Shown: positions 44,708 to 54,333, counted from the stretch's first letter. The stretch: 64,000 nucleotides of DNA from Mesorhizobium atlanticum (GCF_003289965.1 NZ_QMBQ01000001.1:372001-436000); one strand, 5' to 3'. The notes: generated from the sequence alone by a model not told the origin. A program made the numbers and translations.

Positions 44708-45628
44708 TTACCCCGGAAACTCCAGCCCCATCTCGCGGTAGCGCTCGGGGTCGTCGCCCCAGTTCTCGCGCACCTTCACGAACAGGAAGAGGTGCACCTT
44801 CTGCTCGAGGATCTCGGCGATCTCCATCCGCGCCGCCTGCCCGATGGCGCGGATCGTCTCGCCCTTGTGGCCGAGCACGATCTTCTTCTGGCTGTCGCGC
44901 TCGACATAGATGACCTGTTCGATGCGCACCGAGCCGTCCTTCTTCTCTTCCCATTTCTCGGTTTCGATATGCGAGGAATAGGGAAGCTCCTGATGCAGCC
45001 TCAGATAGAGCTTTTCACGCGTGATCTCGGCCGCGAGCTGGCGCATCGGCAGGTCGGAGATCTGGTCTTCAGGATAGTACCAGGGGCCCGGGGGAAGCGT
45101 CTCGGCGAGATAGTCTAGCAGGTCCTTGCAGCCGGAGCCGGTGAGCGCGGAAACCATGAAGGTGCGCTTGAACGGCACGCGTTCGTTCGCGGTCGCGGCC
45201 AGCGCGAGAAGCGTCTCGGGCTTGACCCGGTCGACCTTGTTGAGGACGAGCAGCATCGGCTGACGGACCTCCTTCAGCCGGTCGAGGATGGCATCGGCAT
45301 CGCCCTTGATGCCGCGCTCGGCGTCGATCAGAAGCACCACGACATCGGCATCCTTGGCGCCGCCCCAGGCGGTGGTCACCATCGCGGTGTCCAGCCGCCG
45401 CTTCGGCTTGAAGATGCCGGGCGTGTCGACGAAGACGATCTGCGCGTTGTCATGCGTGGCGATGCCGCGCACGATGGCGCGGGTGGTCTGCACCTTATGC
45501 GTGACGATCGACACCTTGGCGCCGACCAGTTGGTTGACCAGCGTCGACTTGCCGGCATTGGGCGCGCCGATCAGCGCGACGAAGCCGGAGCGCGTGGCTG
45601 GGGCTTCAGGGGTTTCGATTTCTGTCAT
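44708..45628 (-). CDS. era: GTPase Era
   Basis: A 306-residue Era, a GTPase that binds the 3' end of 16S rRNA and helps 30S assembly. G1 GAPNAGKST, G3 DTPG and G4 NKVD are intact; a KH domain follows from about residue 205 (EKKIVLGHKGETIRAIGQAARMEIAEI in consensus position). The start at 45628 was chosen because it overlaps the rnc stop as ATGA; an in-frame ATG at 45640 would lie deeper inside rnc. Its 3' end runs into the unexplained spacer rather than recO. Confidence 0.95.
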   Translation of the reverse strand: MTEIETPEAPATRSGFVALIGAPNAGKSTLVNQLVGAKVSIVTHKVQTTRAIVRGIATHDNAQIVFVDTPGIFKPKRRLDTAMVTTAWGGAKDADVVVLLIDAERGIKGDADAILDRLKEVRQPMLLVLNKVDRVKPETLLALAATANERVPFKRTFMVSALTGSGCKDLLDYLAETLPPGPWYYPEDQISDLPMRQLAAEITREKLYLRLHQELPYSSHIETEKWEEKKDGSVRIEQVIYVERDSQKKIVLGHKGETIRAIGQAARMEIAEILEQKVHLFLFVKVRENWGDDPERYREMGLEFPG

Positions 45629-46341
45629 GCCGCGCTCCATACGCCTTCGCGCAGCAAAAGAGTAGCCGCCGCGGCCTGCTCGGCTTCGCGTTTGGAACGA
45701 CCGCTGCCGGTCGCCGGAGCAAAAGAGCCGACCTTGACGCTGACGGTGAACAGCGGGTCGTGGTCCGGTCCCTCGCGGCCGTCGACGCGGTAAGCCGGCA
45801 CGGCGCCGGCGGCAGCCTGATGCGCCCACTCCTGCAATTCGGTCTTGGCGTCGCGCCGCGCAGCGCCGATCGCCTGCGAGCGCGGCTGCCAGTAGCGGTG
45901 GATGAACGCACGGGCAGCCTCGAGGCCACCATCCAGGTAAAGCACGGCAATCAGCGATTCCAGCGCATCGGCGCGCAGATTGGTGCGCTTGCGCCCGTCG
46001 AGATTGCGCACATCGGAGCCGGCGCGGATCAGTTCGGGCAAGCCGATCTCCTCTGCAATGTCGGAGAGCGCCTCGGCATTGACCAGCGCGTTGAGGCGCA
46101 GCGAAAGCTCGCCCTCGGCGGCCTCGGGAAAGGTGGCCAACAGCATGTCCGCAATGACGAGGCCGAGGACGCGGTCGCCCAGGAACTCGAAACGCTCGTA
46201 GTCGACGCCGGCATGGGTCGAGCGCGCGCTGGCATGGGTCAGCGCGCGCTGCAGGCGCTGGCGATCGGCGAAGGCATGGCCGGTGCGCGGGGCAAGCGCC
46301 TCGGCAAGGGCATCGGCGGTCAAACGCTTGCTGGCCGCCAT
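45625..46341 (-). CDS. rnc: Ribonuclease III
   Basis: A 238-residue RNase III that cleaves double-stranded RNA in rRNA and mRNA processing. The signature ERFEFLGDRVLGLVIADML (about residues 44-62) contains the catalytic Glu/Asp, and a second acidic residue lies in DALESLIAVLYLDGG. The dsRNA-binding domain starts at about 165 (DAKTELQEWAHQAA). It sits four bases after lepB and overlaps era by 4 bp in the classical lepB-rnc-era order. Confidence 0.95.
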   Translation of the reverse strand: MAASKRLTADALAEALAPRTGHAFADRQRLQRALTHASARSTHAGVDYERFEFLGDRVLGLVIADMLLATFPEAAEGELSLRLNALVNAEALSDIAEEIGLPELIRAGSDVRNLDGRKRTNLRADALESLIAVLYLDGGLEAARAFIHRYWQPRSQAIGAARRDAKTELQEWAHQAAAGAVPAYRVDGREGPDHDPLFTVSVKVGSFAPATGSGRSKREAEQAAAATLLLREGVWSAA

Positions 46342-46345
46342 CGCT

Positions 46346-47095
46346 CTAGTGGACGAAATGGAACAGGCGATCGGCGCGCATCAGCGACGGCCACTTCCAG
46401 ATCTCGAGCGGGCTCGCCTTGCCGGCGATCGAGAAGAAGATGAGGTTGGCGCGGCCGACCAGGTTTTCGGCAGGAACAAAGCCGACGGTGAAGCGGCTGT
46501 CGGAGGAATTGTCGCGGTTGTCGCCCATCATGAAGTAGTGGCCGGCCGGCACGGTCCATTCGCGGGTGTTGTCGCCGATCGAGTTCGGCGTCAGGTCGAG
46601 CGTGTCGTAGCTGACACCGTTCGGCAGCGTCTCGCGGTAGACGTCGACCGGCTGAGGCACTTCGGTGATGTCGGGATTTTCGATCTGGCCGGTCTTCACG
46701 CGCGGCACCCCGACGTCGTTGATGAAGAGCTGGCCGTTCTTCATCTGGATCTTGTCGCCGGGCAGGCCGATGACGCGCTTGATGTAGTCGACCGACGGAT
46801 CCGGCGGGAACTTGAACACCACCACGTCGCCGCGCTTGGGCTCCGAGCCCCAGATGCGGCCGGAAAAGATATCGGGACCGAACGGCAGCGAATAGCGTGA
46901 ATAGCCGTAGGCCCATTTGGTGACGAAGAGATAGTCGCCTTCGAGCAGCGTCGGCCGCATCGAGCCGGACGGGATGGAGAAAGGCTGGAAGAGCAGCGTG
47001 CGGATGACGAGCGCGAGCAGCAGAGCCTGGATGATGACGGAAAAGGTTTCACCAAGCCCGCCGGATTTCTTCTGCGATTTTTCAGCCACGCTCAT
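46346..47095 (-). CDS. lepB: Signal peptidase I
   Basis: A 249-residue inner-membrane signal peptidase. An N-terminal transmembrane segment (about 12-34) is followed by the catalytic serine in SGSMRPTLLEGDYLF (about residues 40-54), the lysine in GDVVVFKFPPDPSVDYIKRVIGLPGD, and the box E motif GDNRDNSSDSR. It removes signal peptides from exported proteins. Normal length. About 80 bp downstream of acpS and 4 bp ahead of rnc, within the operon. Confidence 0.95.
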   Translation of the reverse strand: MSVAEKSQKKSGGLGETFSVIIQALLLALVIRTLLFQPFSIPSGSMRPTLLEGDYLFVTKWAYGYSRYSLPFGPDIFSGRIWGSEPKRGDVVVFKFPPDPSVDYIKRVIGLPGDKIQMKNGQLFINDVGVPRVKTGQIENPDITEVPQPVDVYRETLPNGVSYDTLDLTPNSIGDNTREWTVPAGHYFMMGDNRDNSSDSRFTVGFVPAENLVGRANLIFFSIAGKASPLEIWKWPSLMRADRLFHFVH

Positions 47096-47174
47096 GTCGT
47101 CCTCGATTGTGCGATGTTGGTATAGAGTCTCGGCGCGCGCTGGGCAACGTCATGCCGCTCGTGGTCAGATGGAA

Positions 47175-47588
47175 TCAATGTGGCGCTTGTTCGGCGGGTA
47201 CCGCCTCGATAATCACAAAGGCTTGAGCAAGCGGGAAATCGTCGGTGATGGTCAGATGGATCAGCGCGCGGTGGCCTTTCGGCAGTATCTTTTCCAGCCT
47301 GGCGGCGGCGCCGCCGGTCAGCGCCATGGTCGGCGCGCCGCTCGGCAGGTTGATCACGCCCATGTCGCGCCAGAACACGCCCTCGGCCATGCCCGTACCC
47401 AGCGCCTTGGCGCAGGCCTCCTTGGCGGCAAAGCGCTTGGCGTAGGAAGCCGCGCGGGCGGCCCGCTTCTCCGATTTGGCCTGCTCGACCTCGGTGTAGA
47501 TGCGCTGGACGAAACGCTGGCCGTGCCGCTCCAGCGATTTCTCGATGCGTCTGATGTCGATGAGGTCGCTGCCGATGCCGATGATCAT
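47175..47588 (-). CDS. acpS: Holo-[acyl-carrier-protein] synthase
   Basis: A 137-residue phosphopantetheinyl transferase that activates acyl carrier protein. It begins [26 protein letters not shown], with the Mg2+-binding Asp8 in GSDLID, and has the second signature [14 protein letters not shown] (about 54-67). It forms trimers in the cytosol. The start overlaps the DUF2062 stop by 4 bp, so the run DUF2062-acpS-lepB-rnc-era is one operon. Confidence 0.94.
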   Translation of the reverse strand: MIIGIGSDLIDIRRIEKSLERHGQRFVQRIYTEVEQAKSEKRAARAASYAKRFAAKEACAKALGTGMAEGVFWRDMGVINLPSGAPTMALTGGAAARLEKILPKGHRALIHLTITDDFPLAQAFVIIEAVPAEQAPH

Positions 47589-48172
47589 TGCGCCGGCATT
47601 TCCCGTCCGCCCTGCCGCAACTTCTTCTCGGCGCGCTCGGCCATGCGCTTCCTGCGCTGCTCGCGGAACACGGTCATGCCCCAGCGCGTGACGCCGTAGA
47701 ACAGGAGGCCGAAGATCAGGCCGAGCAGCACCGCGCCGATCAGCATCGGCTCCAGAACGGGATGCCAGAGCTTGTCGAAGGAGAGCTTGTGCATCATTTC
47801 GCCGAGATGCTCGGGCGGCCCGTGCCTCGGCAGACGCTCACGCAGGATCAGTTTGCCGATTTCCCAGGACGCGCCCCACAGCAACGGGGAGGTCAGCGGA
47901 TTGCCGAAAAACACCGCGCCGAGCGCCGCCGCGACCAGATTGCCGGCGATCATCCAGCAAAGCACCGCGGCAACCACGAAATGGACGCCAAGCGGGAAAA
48001 AGGAGGCAAAAACACCCGCGGCGACGCCGGCGGCGACCGAATGCGGCGTCGCCTTCAGCCGCAGGATGCGCTTGGAGAAATATTGCACGGAACGTGAGAA
48101 CGAGCGGCGCGGCCATAGATAAGTACGCACCCGCTCAAGGAGGCCATCAGGCTCTCGGCGTCGAAAAAGCAC
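47585..48172 (-). CDS. DUF2062 membrane protein
   Basis: A 195-residue protein of the DUF2062 family. The N-terminus [38 protein letters not shown] is basic and positions the protein in the cytosol. Two or three helices follow ([32 protein letters not shown] and [19 protein letters not shown]). Function unknown, often near cell-envelope genes. The GTG at 48172 was chosen by comparison with the usual rhizobial start (LFRRR...); an upstream start at 48232 adds an unsupported segment. Confidence 0.8.
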   Translation of the reverse strand: MLFRRREPDGLLERVRTYLWPRRSFSRSVQYFSKRILRLKATPHSVAAGVAAGVFASFFPLGVHFVVAAVLCWMIAGNLVAAALGAVFFGNPLTSPLLWGASWEIGKLILRERLPRHGPPEHLGEMMHKLSFDKLWHPVLEPMLIGAVLLGLIFGLLFYGVTRWGMTVFREQRRKRMAERAEKKLRQGGREMPAQ

Positions 48173-48384
48173 TCTGTTCCAGTTCCCGGTCCAACATGCG
48201 CTGCCCCTGCCCACCGGGTCGCGCCAACACATCTTGCGCTTCGAGGGCGCAGAAAGGCAACAAACTTTGATATAGCGACGGCAGGGCCCAACAACAACGA
48301 AAGGCCGCCGCGATGGTCTGCCGCAGCCTGTAACAAGGCCCTCATTCTGGCGAAACTGAGGAAAACAACAGGGATACCCAGCCG

Positions 48385-48900
48385 ATGATCACCGTTCGAC
48401 CGGCGCGCGCCGAGGATGCCGAGGCCTTGCCGCAGATCGAGCAATCCGCCGGGGAATCGTTCCTCGCCATACCGGAACTGGCATGGCTCGCCGATGGCGA
48501 CAATATCAGCGCGGAGCGGCACCGGACGCTGATCGCAGCCGGCGCATGCTGGGTTGCCGCCGACGAGGAGGGCCGGCCGGCCGGCTTCCTGAGCGCCGGG
48601 ATCGAGGGCGATGCACTGCATATCTGGGAGTTGGACGTGCGCCTCGACCGGCAGGGCCAGGGCTTCGGCCGGGCTTTGCTTGAACGGGCGGTCGCGGACG
48701 CCCGGCGGCGCGGCCTGGCCGCGGTGACGTTGACCACGTTTCGCGCCGTGCCCTGGAACGCGCCCTTTTATCGCAAGTTCGGATTTCGCATCCTGGAAGG
48801 GGCCGAGATCGACAGACGGCTGGCCAGCCTGCTTGAAGACGAGGTCGAGCACGGCATGCCTTCCGATCAGCGCTGCGCCATGCGGCTCGATCTCAGGTGA
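48385..48900 (+). CDS. GNAT family N-acetyltransferase
   Basis: A 171-residue GNAT protein. It opens MITVRPARAEDAEALPQIEQSAGESF, and the acetyl-CoA loop reads RLDRQGQGFGRALLERAVADARRRG (about residues 90-115, Q/RxxGxG/A). The substrate is unknown; it could modify an amine, an amino acid or a small antibiotic. It stands alone, divergent from the DUF2062 gene, and overlaps the tail of the VOC gene by 8 bp in a convergent arrangement. Confidence 0.85.
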   Translation: MITVRPARAEDAEALPQIEQSAGESFLAIPELAWLADGDNISAERHRTLIAAGACWVAADEEGRPAGFLSAGIEGDALHIWELDVRLDRQGQGFGRALLERAVADARRRGLAAVTLTTFRAVPWNAPFYRKFGFRILEGAEIDRRLASLLEDEVEHGMPSDQRCAMRLDLR

Positions 48901-49276
48901 GCCGATATTCGCTGACCTCGACCAGATTGTCGTCCGGATCGCGGAAATAGACCGACATCATCGCGCCGCGCGCGCCGGTGCGTTCGACCGGGCCGACTTC
49001 GATCGCCACGCCGTTGGCCGCGAGGCTGGCCTGGACTTCGGCAAGCGGCACCGCCGCGACGAGGCAGAAATCGCCGGAACCCGGCGTCGGCCTCTTTGCC
49101 TTGGGTTCGAATGTGCGGTCGACTTCATGCAGGTTGATCTTTTGCGAGCCGAATAGAAGCGCGGTCGGCCGGTTCGGCTCGTCGAGCCGCCTCATGCCAA
49201 GGACGCGCTGGTAGAAGTCGCAGGTTGCTTCCACCGAGCGAACCGTCAGCACGAAATGGTCGATGCCGGCGATCAT
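48893..49276 (-). CDS. VOC family protein (FosX/glyoxalase-like)
   Basis: A 127-residue VOC domain. It begins IAGIDHFVLTVRSVEATCDFYQRVLGM and ends YFRDPDDNLVEVSEY. The metal-type residues (His in IDHF, a His in INLHEVD, Glu in VEVSE) match the fosfomycin-resistance/glyoxalase group. A general dioxygenase or binding protein is also possible. The start at 49276 was chosen by homology; the longer frame upstream would overlap pyrE. Ten bp after pyrE, so it may be in its operon. Confidence 0.8.
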   Translation of the reverse strand: MIAGIDHFVLTVRSVEATCDFYQRVLGMRRLDEPNRPTALLFGSQKINLHEVDRTFEPKAKRPTPGSGDFCLVAAVPLAEVQASLAANGVAIEVGPVERTGARGAMMSVYFRDPDDNLVEVSEYRLT

Positions 49277-49286
49277 TGTAGAGGCC

Positions 49287-49865
49287 TCAGATGTTGCGGC
49301 TTCCCGGCTTGACGGCCGGGATGGCGGCGAGTTCCGGCGGCAGGCGGTCGGCGGGATAGGCCGGCACCTCGTATTCGGCAAGCGCGATCAACGGCACGCC
49401 GACATCGGTCTTGCCGGCCGAGCGATCGATGATGCAGGCGGCCGCGACGACCTCGGCGCCGATCTCGCGCAGGCAGTCGATGGTCTCTCGGATCGAGAGG
49501 CCGGTGGTGACGATGTCCTCGACGATGACGACGCGCGAGCCCTTGGCGATCTCGAAGCGGCGCAGCCTGAATTCGCCCCCTTCTCGCTCGACCCAGATCG
49601 CCGGCGCGCCGAGGTGACGCGAGGTTTCATAGGCCGGGATCAAGCCGCCGATGGCCGGGCCGACGACATAGTCGATTCTGCCCGGCACGCTTTCCCGGAT
49701 TTTTTCGGCCAGCGCCTTGCACAGGCGTTCGGTCTTGTCGGCATGCATGAAGACGCGCGCCTTCTGCAGGAAGACCGGGCTGCGCAGGCCGGACGTCAGG
49801 ATGAAATGACCTTCTAGAACGGCGCCGGCCTCACGGAAAATGCCCAGCACTTCGTCGGTGTTCAT
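49287..49865 (-). CDS. pyrE: Orotate phosphoribosyltransferase
   Basis: A 192-residue OPRT that converts orotate and PRPP to OMP in pyrimidine synthesis. The PRPP motif [13 protein letters not shown] (about 113-125) and the loop [14 protein letters not shown] are intact. [13 protein letters not shown] is the usual early helix. It lies downstream of rsh, separated by the heptamer repeat array, and 10 bp before the VOC gene. The window's dihydroorotase-like gene (19710) is elsewhere. Confidence 0.95.
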   Translation of the reverse strand: MNTDEVLGIFREAGAVLEGHFILTSGLRSPVFLQKARVFMHADKTERLCKALAEKIRESVPGRIDYVVGPAIGGLIPAYETSRHLGAPAIWVEREGGEFRLRRFEIAKGSRVVIVEDIVTTGLSIRETIDCLREIGAEVVAAACIIDRSAGKTDVGVPLIALAEYEVPAYPADRLPPELAAIPAVKPGSRNI

Positions 49866-49886
49866 TGTTGCTCCATGCCGTTGGTA

Positions 49887-49999
49887 GGAAGTGAGTGGTC
49901 AGTAGTGAGTAGTGGGTAGTGAGTAGTGAGAGCGCCTTATTCACTATTTACTATTCACTATTTACTATTCACTATTCACTATTCACTACTCATTATTCA
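49887..49999. repeat. Inverted heptamer repeat array between rsh and pyrE
   Basis: Left arm 49887-49930 repeats GTAGTGA-type units; right arm 49939-49999 repeats ATTCACT/ATTTACT at seven-base spacing about nine times. The arms are reverse complements in pattern and would fold as a long hairpin. The last unit overlaps the rsh stop codon (49997-49999). The unit is 7 bp, so copy-number changes would shift phase. Confidence 0.85.
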
Positions 50000-52228
50000 C
50001 CCGTTGACGCGCCGCGCATCGCTGACGCTCGAATTGTCCTTGAGCTGCGACAAGAGCCGGTTGAGGTGCTTCAGGTCCCAGACCTCGAGATCGATCAGCA
50101 TCTCGGTGAAATCGGGCGCCGTGCGTATCATCGACAGCGTGTGGATGTTGGCGTCGTTGGACGCCACCACCTGGGCGATGTCGGCCAACGAACCCGGCGC
50201 ATTGATGGCGGTGACCGAGATGCGCGCCGGAAAACGTTCCTTGGTTCGCTCGTCGATGTCCCAGCGCACGTCGATCCAGCGCTCGGGCTGGTCGTCGAAG
50301 GCCTGCAGCGCCGGCGACTGGATCGGATAGATGGTGATGCCGGTTCCGGGCTGGATGATGCCGACGATGCGGTCGCCGGGCACGGCACCTTCCGGCGCGA
50401 AGCGCACAGGCAGGTCGCCGCGCACGCCGCGGATCGGCACGGCATCGTCGCGCGGCTGGTTCTTGTCCTTGCGCGCGGCCCGAGTGCCGGGCATCTGGAA
50501 CAGCATGCCGGCGGCGTTGCGGATCTTCGACCAGCCCTCCTCGCGCTGCTTGGGCGCCGCGACGGTGACGCGCTCGTCCTTATAGTCGGGGAAGACCGCC
50601 TTCATGACGTCGGTGGAGCTCAACTCGCCGCGGCCGACGGAGGCCAGCACGTCCTCGATATCCTTGCGCGCCAGCCGGTGCAGAACCGGTTTCAGGCTCT
50701 CCTTGGTGAAGGTCTTGCCGGCGCGCTCGAAGGCGCGTTCCAGGATACGGGCGCCGAGGCCCGAATATTGCTTGCGGATGGCGTTCTTGGTGGCGCGGCG
50801 GATGGCGGCGCGCGCCTTGCCGGTGACCACGACCGATTCCCAGGCGGCGGGGGGCACCTGCGCCTTGGAGCGGATGATCTCGACCTCGTCGCCGTTCTTC
50901 AGCTCCGTCATCAGCGGCATGATGCGGCCATTGACCTTGGCGCCGACGCAGGTGTCGCCGACATCGGTGTGGACGGCATAGGCGAAGTCGATCGGTGTCG
51001 CGCCGCGCGGCAGCGCGATCAGCATGCCCTTCGGCGTGAAGCAGAAGACCTGGTCCTGGAACAGCTCCAGCTTGGTGTTCTCGAGGAAATCCTCCGGATT
51101 GTCGCCCTCGGCCAGTTGCTCGATCGTGCGCCTGAGCCAGGCATAGGCGTTGGTCTCCTTGGAGATCGCATGGCCGGCGCCGTTCATCTTGCCGCCGGTA
51201 TCCTTGTAGATCGAATGGGCGGCGACGCCGTATTCGGCGATCTTGTTCATCTCCTTGGTGCGGATCTGCAGTTCGACGCGCTGGCGCGACGGGCCGACGA
51301 TGGTGGTGTGGATGGAGCGGTAATCGTTCTGCTTGGGCGTCGAGATGTAGTCCTTGAAACGGCCAGGCACCATCGACCAGGTGGTGTGGATGGCGCCAAG
51401 CGCGCGGTAGCAGTCGTCGACCGAATCGACGACGACACGGAAGCCGAAGATGTCGGAGAGCTGTTCGAAGGAAAGTGCCTTGGCCTCCATCTTGCGGAAC
51501 ACCGACCACGGCTTCTTCTGCCGGCTCTTCACGCTCGCCTTGATGGCGTGTTTCTCGAACAGGCCCGACAGCGCCGTCTCGATCTCCTGCAGGACACCCT
51601 TGTTGCGCTCGAAAATCTCGGCAAGCCTCGCGGTGACGGCGCGATAGGCTTCCGGATTGATGTAGCGGAAGGCGATTTCCTCCAGCTCCTCGCGCATGCC
51701 CTGCATTCCCATGCGCCCGGCCAAGGGCGCATAGATGTCCATCGTCTCCTCGGCGATGCGAAGGCGCTTGGACTCGGGCATATGGTCGAGCGTGCGCATG
51801 TTGTGCAGGCGGTCGGCGAGCTTGACCAGGAGAACGCGAATATCCTCGGAGATCGCGAGCAGAAGCTTGCGCAGGTTCTCCGCCTGCTCGGCCTTCTTGG
51901 AAACCAGGTCGAGCTTTTTCAGCTTGGTGAGCCCTTCGACCAGCTTGCCCATCTCCGGTCCGAAGAGCTCGTCGATCTCGGCCCTGGTCGCGGTCGTGTC
52001 CTCGATCGTGTCATGCAAGAGCGCGACAGCAATGGTCGCCTCGTCCATGTGCATGTCGGTGAGGATGGCGGCGACTTCGAGCGGATGCGAGAAATAGGGA
52101 TCGCCAGAGGCGCGCTTCTGGTGGCCATGCTTCTGCATGGCATAGACATAGGCCTTGTTGAGCAGCGCCTCGTTGACGTCAGGCTTGTAGCGCTGGACGC
52201 GCTCGACAAGCTCATACTGACGCATCAT
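49997..52228 (-). CDS. rsh: Bifunctional (p)ppGpp synthase/hydrolase (Rsh)
   Basis: A 743-residue RelA/SpoT homolog controlling the stringent response. The HD hydrolase is intact (HPLEVAAILTDMHMDEATIAVALLHDTIEDT, about residues 47-77), followed by the synthetase (about 220-360, YRSIHTTIVGPSRQRVELQIRT), TGS (about 385-450) and a C-terminal ACT domain (about 660-740). Alphaproteobacteria normally carry one such gene. It lies about 125 bp downstream of rpoZ, as is usual. Its stop codon is formed by the repeat array. Confidence 0.96.
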   Translation of the reverse strand: MMRQYELVERVQRYKPDVNEALLNKAYVYAMQKHGHQKRASGDPYFSHPLEVAAILTDMHMDEATIAVALLHDTIEDTTATRAEIDELFGPEMGKLVEGLTKLKKLDLVSKKAEQAENLRKLLLAISEDIRVLLVKLADRLHNMRTLDHMPESKRLRIAEETMDIYAPLAGRMGMQGMREELEEIAFRYINPEAYRAVTARLAEIFERNKGVLQEIETALSGLFEKHAIKASVKSRQKKPWSVFRKMEAKALSFEQLSDIFGFRVVVDSVDDCYRALGAIHTTWSMVPGRFKDYISTPKQNDYRSIHTTIVGPSRQRVELQIRTKEMNKIAEYGVAAHSIYKDTGGKMNGAGHAISKETNAYAWLRRTIEQLAEGDNPEDFLENTKLELFQDQVFCFTPKGMLIALPRGATPIDFAYAVHTDVGDTCVGAKVNGRIMPLMTELKNGDEVEIIRSKAQVPPAAWESVVVTGKARAAIRRATKNAIRKQYSGLGARILERAFERAGKTFTKESLKPVLHRLARKDIEDVLASVGRGELSSTDVMKAVFPDYKDERVTVAAPKQREEGWSKIRNAAGMLFQMPGTRAARKDKNQPRDDAVPIRGVRGDLPVRFAPEGAVPGDRIVGIIQPGTGITIYPIQSPALQAFDDQPERWIDVRWDIDERTKERFPARISVTAINAPGSLADIAQVVASNDANIHTLSMIRTAPDFTEMLIDLEVWDLKHLNRLLSQLKDNSSVSDARRVNG

Positions 52229-52353
52229 GGGCGGGATCTCGCGGTGCTGAAATGATTGATGCGCCGCACTGGCGTGCGACGCATCCCATAGATAGCCACG
52301 AAACTTACGAGACGGAAGTGCCGGATGGTTGATCCAGGCAAGTTCCGGAATGC

Positions 52354-52755
52354 TTAGTAATCGTCGCTCTTTTCCGGCGGCACCAGGCCTTCGATGCCGG
52401 CGAGCAGGTCTTCCTCGCTCATGCGGTCGAAAGCGATGTTCTCCTCGGCATCGTCGGCGTCGGCTGCGACAGCGGTTGCGCCGGTCTGGTCGGTGATCGC
52501 CTCGCCCTCGGCTTCCGGCTCATCGACCTCGACGTGCTTCTGCAGCGAGTGGATCAGGTCTTCCTTGAGGTCATCGGGAGAGAGCGTCTCTTCGGCGATC
52601 TCGCGCAGCGCGATGACCGGGTTCTTGTCATTGTCGCGCGGAACGGTGATCTGCGCGCCCTGGCTGATCTGGCGGGCGCGATGGCCGGCGAGCAGCACGA
52701 GTTCAAAACGGTTGTCGACCTTGTCGATGCAATCTTCAACGGTTACGCGGGCCAT
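52354..52755 (-). CDS. rpoZ: RNA polymerase omega subunit
   Basis: A 133-residue omega subunit. The conserved body [30 protein letters not shown] and [14 protein letters not shown] is followed by an acidic extension ([20 protein letters not shown]) as in Rhizobiales. Omega stabilises the core enzyme and, in some bacteria, binds ppGpp; the adjacent rsh gene fits. It starts the run toward pyrE. Confidence 0.95.
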   Translation of the reverse strand: MARVTVEDCIDKVDNRFELVLLAGHRARQISQGAQITVPRDNDKNPVIALREIAEETLSPDDLKEDLIHSLQKHVEVDEPEAEGEAITDQTGATAVAADADDAEENIAFDRMSEEDLLAGIEGLVPPEKSDDY

Positions 52756-53058
52756 GGACTGCCCCTTTCATGCGATGGATTTGATGGAAAGCTGGCGCGC
52801 TCCATAACGCGGGCGCGGCCCAAATACAAGCTTTATGGCAGAGTCGTCGGCTTTACCGGCCTTTGCGAGGCTCATCGTCGGACCATGCCATGATGCCTCT
52901 CACATAGTCGCGATCACAATTGCTTGCAATGCCAGGCCCTGCCCTTGGATATCCATAAATTGCGCGTTATCTCCGATGTGACGGGTAGCAAGCGCATTTC
53001 TGGGACCTGCCCGTCGACGCTTTTAGACGACAGAAATTTTCGAAAGGGATGTTTTTCA
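52756..53058. other. Divergent intergenic region, rpoZ / NYN gene
   Basis: 303 bp separating rpoZ from the NYN-domain gene. It must hold both promoters. The ribosome-binding site AAAGGGA for the NYN gene is at about 53044-53050. Short open frames run through it, including one in frame with the NYN gene from 52924, but the extra 45 residues look unsupported. No RNA gene seen. Confidence 0.5.
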
Positions 53059-53640
53059 ATGTTCGATCCCCGTGAAAAGATCGCTCTTTTCATCGACGGC
53101 GCCAATCTCTACGCCACCTCGCGCGCGTTGGGCTTCGACATTGACTACCGCAAGCTCCTGTCGAGCTTCCAGAAGCGCGGCTATCTGCTGCGCGCCTATT
53201 ATTACACCGCGCTGGTCGAGGATCAGGAATATTCCTCGATCCGGCCGCTGATCGACTGGCTCGACTACAATGGCTTCAAGGTGGTGACCAAGCCCGCCAA
53301 GGAATTCACCGACTCGACCGGCCGCCGCAAGATCAAGGGCAATATGGACATCGAGCTGACCGTCGATGCGCTGGAGCTTGCCGATGTCGTCGACCACTAT
53401 GTCATCTTCTCCGGCGACGGCGACTTCCGCACGCTGGTCGAGGCCCTGCAGCGGCGCGGACGCAAGGTGTCGATCATCTCGACCATGGCCTCGCAGCCGC
53501 CGATGATCTCCGACGATCTGCGCCGCCAGGCCGACCATTTCATCGATCTAATGACGCTGAAGAGTGAAGTCGGCCGCGATCCGTCCGAGCGGCCGGTGCG
53601 CCGGCCGGAGCCCGCCGAAGTCGACGAGGACGATTATTGA
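53059..53640 (+). CDS. NYN/LabA-like domain protein
   Basis: A 193-residue NYN (DUF88) domain protein, a PIN-like fold related to LabA and predicted RNase activity. Conserved acidic residues are in ALFIDGANLYATSR (Asp), the KGNMDIELTVDALEL stretch and FSGDGDFRTLVEALQRRGRKV. The tail is basic and acidic (RPVRRPEPAEVDEDDY). The start at 53059 has AAAGGGA at good spacing. The RNA target is unknown. It is followed 12 bp later by the UDG gene, probably in one transcript. Confidence 0.85.
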   Translation: MFDPREKIALFIDGANLYATSRALGFDIDYRKLLSSFQKRGYLLRAYYYTALVEDQEYSSIRPLIDWLDYNGFKVVTKPAKEFTDSTGRRKIKGNMDIELTVDALELADVVDHYVIFSGDGDFRTLVEALQRRGRKVSIISTMASQPPMISDDLRRQADHFIDLMTLKSEVGRDPSERPVRRPEPAEVDEDDY

Positions 53641-53652
53641 CGGGCGGCGGCC

Positions 53653-54309
53653 TTGAGCGCCGCGCCCTCCCCCGAACCCAGCCATGACTGCCCGCTCTGC
53701 CCGCGGCTGCATGATTTCATCGCCGCCTGGCGCGAGCGCGAGCCGGGCTGGTTCAACGCGCCGGTGCCGACCTTCCTGCCGCCGGAAGGCGAGGATTCGG
53801 TCAAGCTGTTGATTGTCGGGCTGGCACCCGGCCTTCGCGGCGCCAACCGAACGGGACGCCCCTTCACCGGCGACTATGCCGGCGACCTGCTCTACGGCAC
53901 GATGATCGCGCAGGGCCTGGCGCGCGGCGAGTTCAAGGCGCGCCCGGATGACGGGCTCGAGCTGGTCGGCACCGCGATCACCAATGCGGTGCGCTGCGTG
54001 CCGCCGGAAAACAAGCCGGTGGGCGCCGAGATCGCCACCTGCCGGACCTTCCTGAGACCGACCATCGCGCGCTTTCCCAATTTGCGCGCCATCCTGACGC
54101 TGGGCTCGATCGCGCACCAGTCGACGGTGCGGGCGCTGGGCGGGCGCGTCGCGGCCATTCCGTTCCGGCACGGCGGACGGCAGGAGGCCGGCGGTATCGC
54201 GCTGTTTTCCAGCTATCACTGCTCGCGCTACAACACCAATACGGGCGTGCTGACGGAAGAGATGTTCGTCAGCGTGTTCAAGGAGATTGCCGCGTTCCTG
54301 AAGAACTAG
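53653..54309 (+). CDS. Type 5 uracil-DNA glycosylase
   Basis: A 218-residue uracil-DNA glycosylase superfamily protein. Motif A GLAPGLRGANRTGRPFTGD (about residues 56-74) and motif B SSYHCSRYNTNTG (about 185-197) match family 5 (UDGb), which removes uracil and deaminated purines. Two N-terminal cysteines (HDCPLC) and two more nearby (about C102/C118) could bind the Fe-S cluster expected for families 4 and 5. The start is TTG at 53653. Likely part of the NYN gene's transcript. Confidence 0.85.
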   Translation: MSAAPSPEPSHDCPLCPRLHDFIAAWREREPGWFNAPVPTFLPPEGEDSVKLLIVGLAPGLRGANRTGRPFTGDYAGDLLYGTMIAQGLARGEFKARPDDGLELVGTAITNAVRCVPPENKPVGAEIATCRTFLRPTIARFPNLRAILTLGSIAHQSTVRALGGRVAAIPFRHGGRQEAGGIALFSSYHCSRYNTNTGVLTEEMFVSVFKEIAAFLKN

Positions 54310-54333
54310 ATTCAGGCCTTCCTGCAGGTCCAC

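Noticed and set aside
49887..49999. The heptamer array as a CRISPR
   Set aside because: Units are 7 bp, contiguous and inverted, with no spacers and no cas genes nearby.
49919..52255. A 778-codon plus-strand frame opposite rsh
   Set aside because: rsh has all conserved domains on the minus strand; the plus frame begins in the heptamer repeats and has no recognisable domain.
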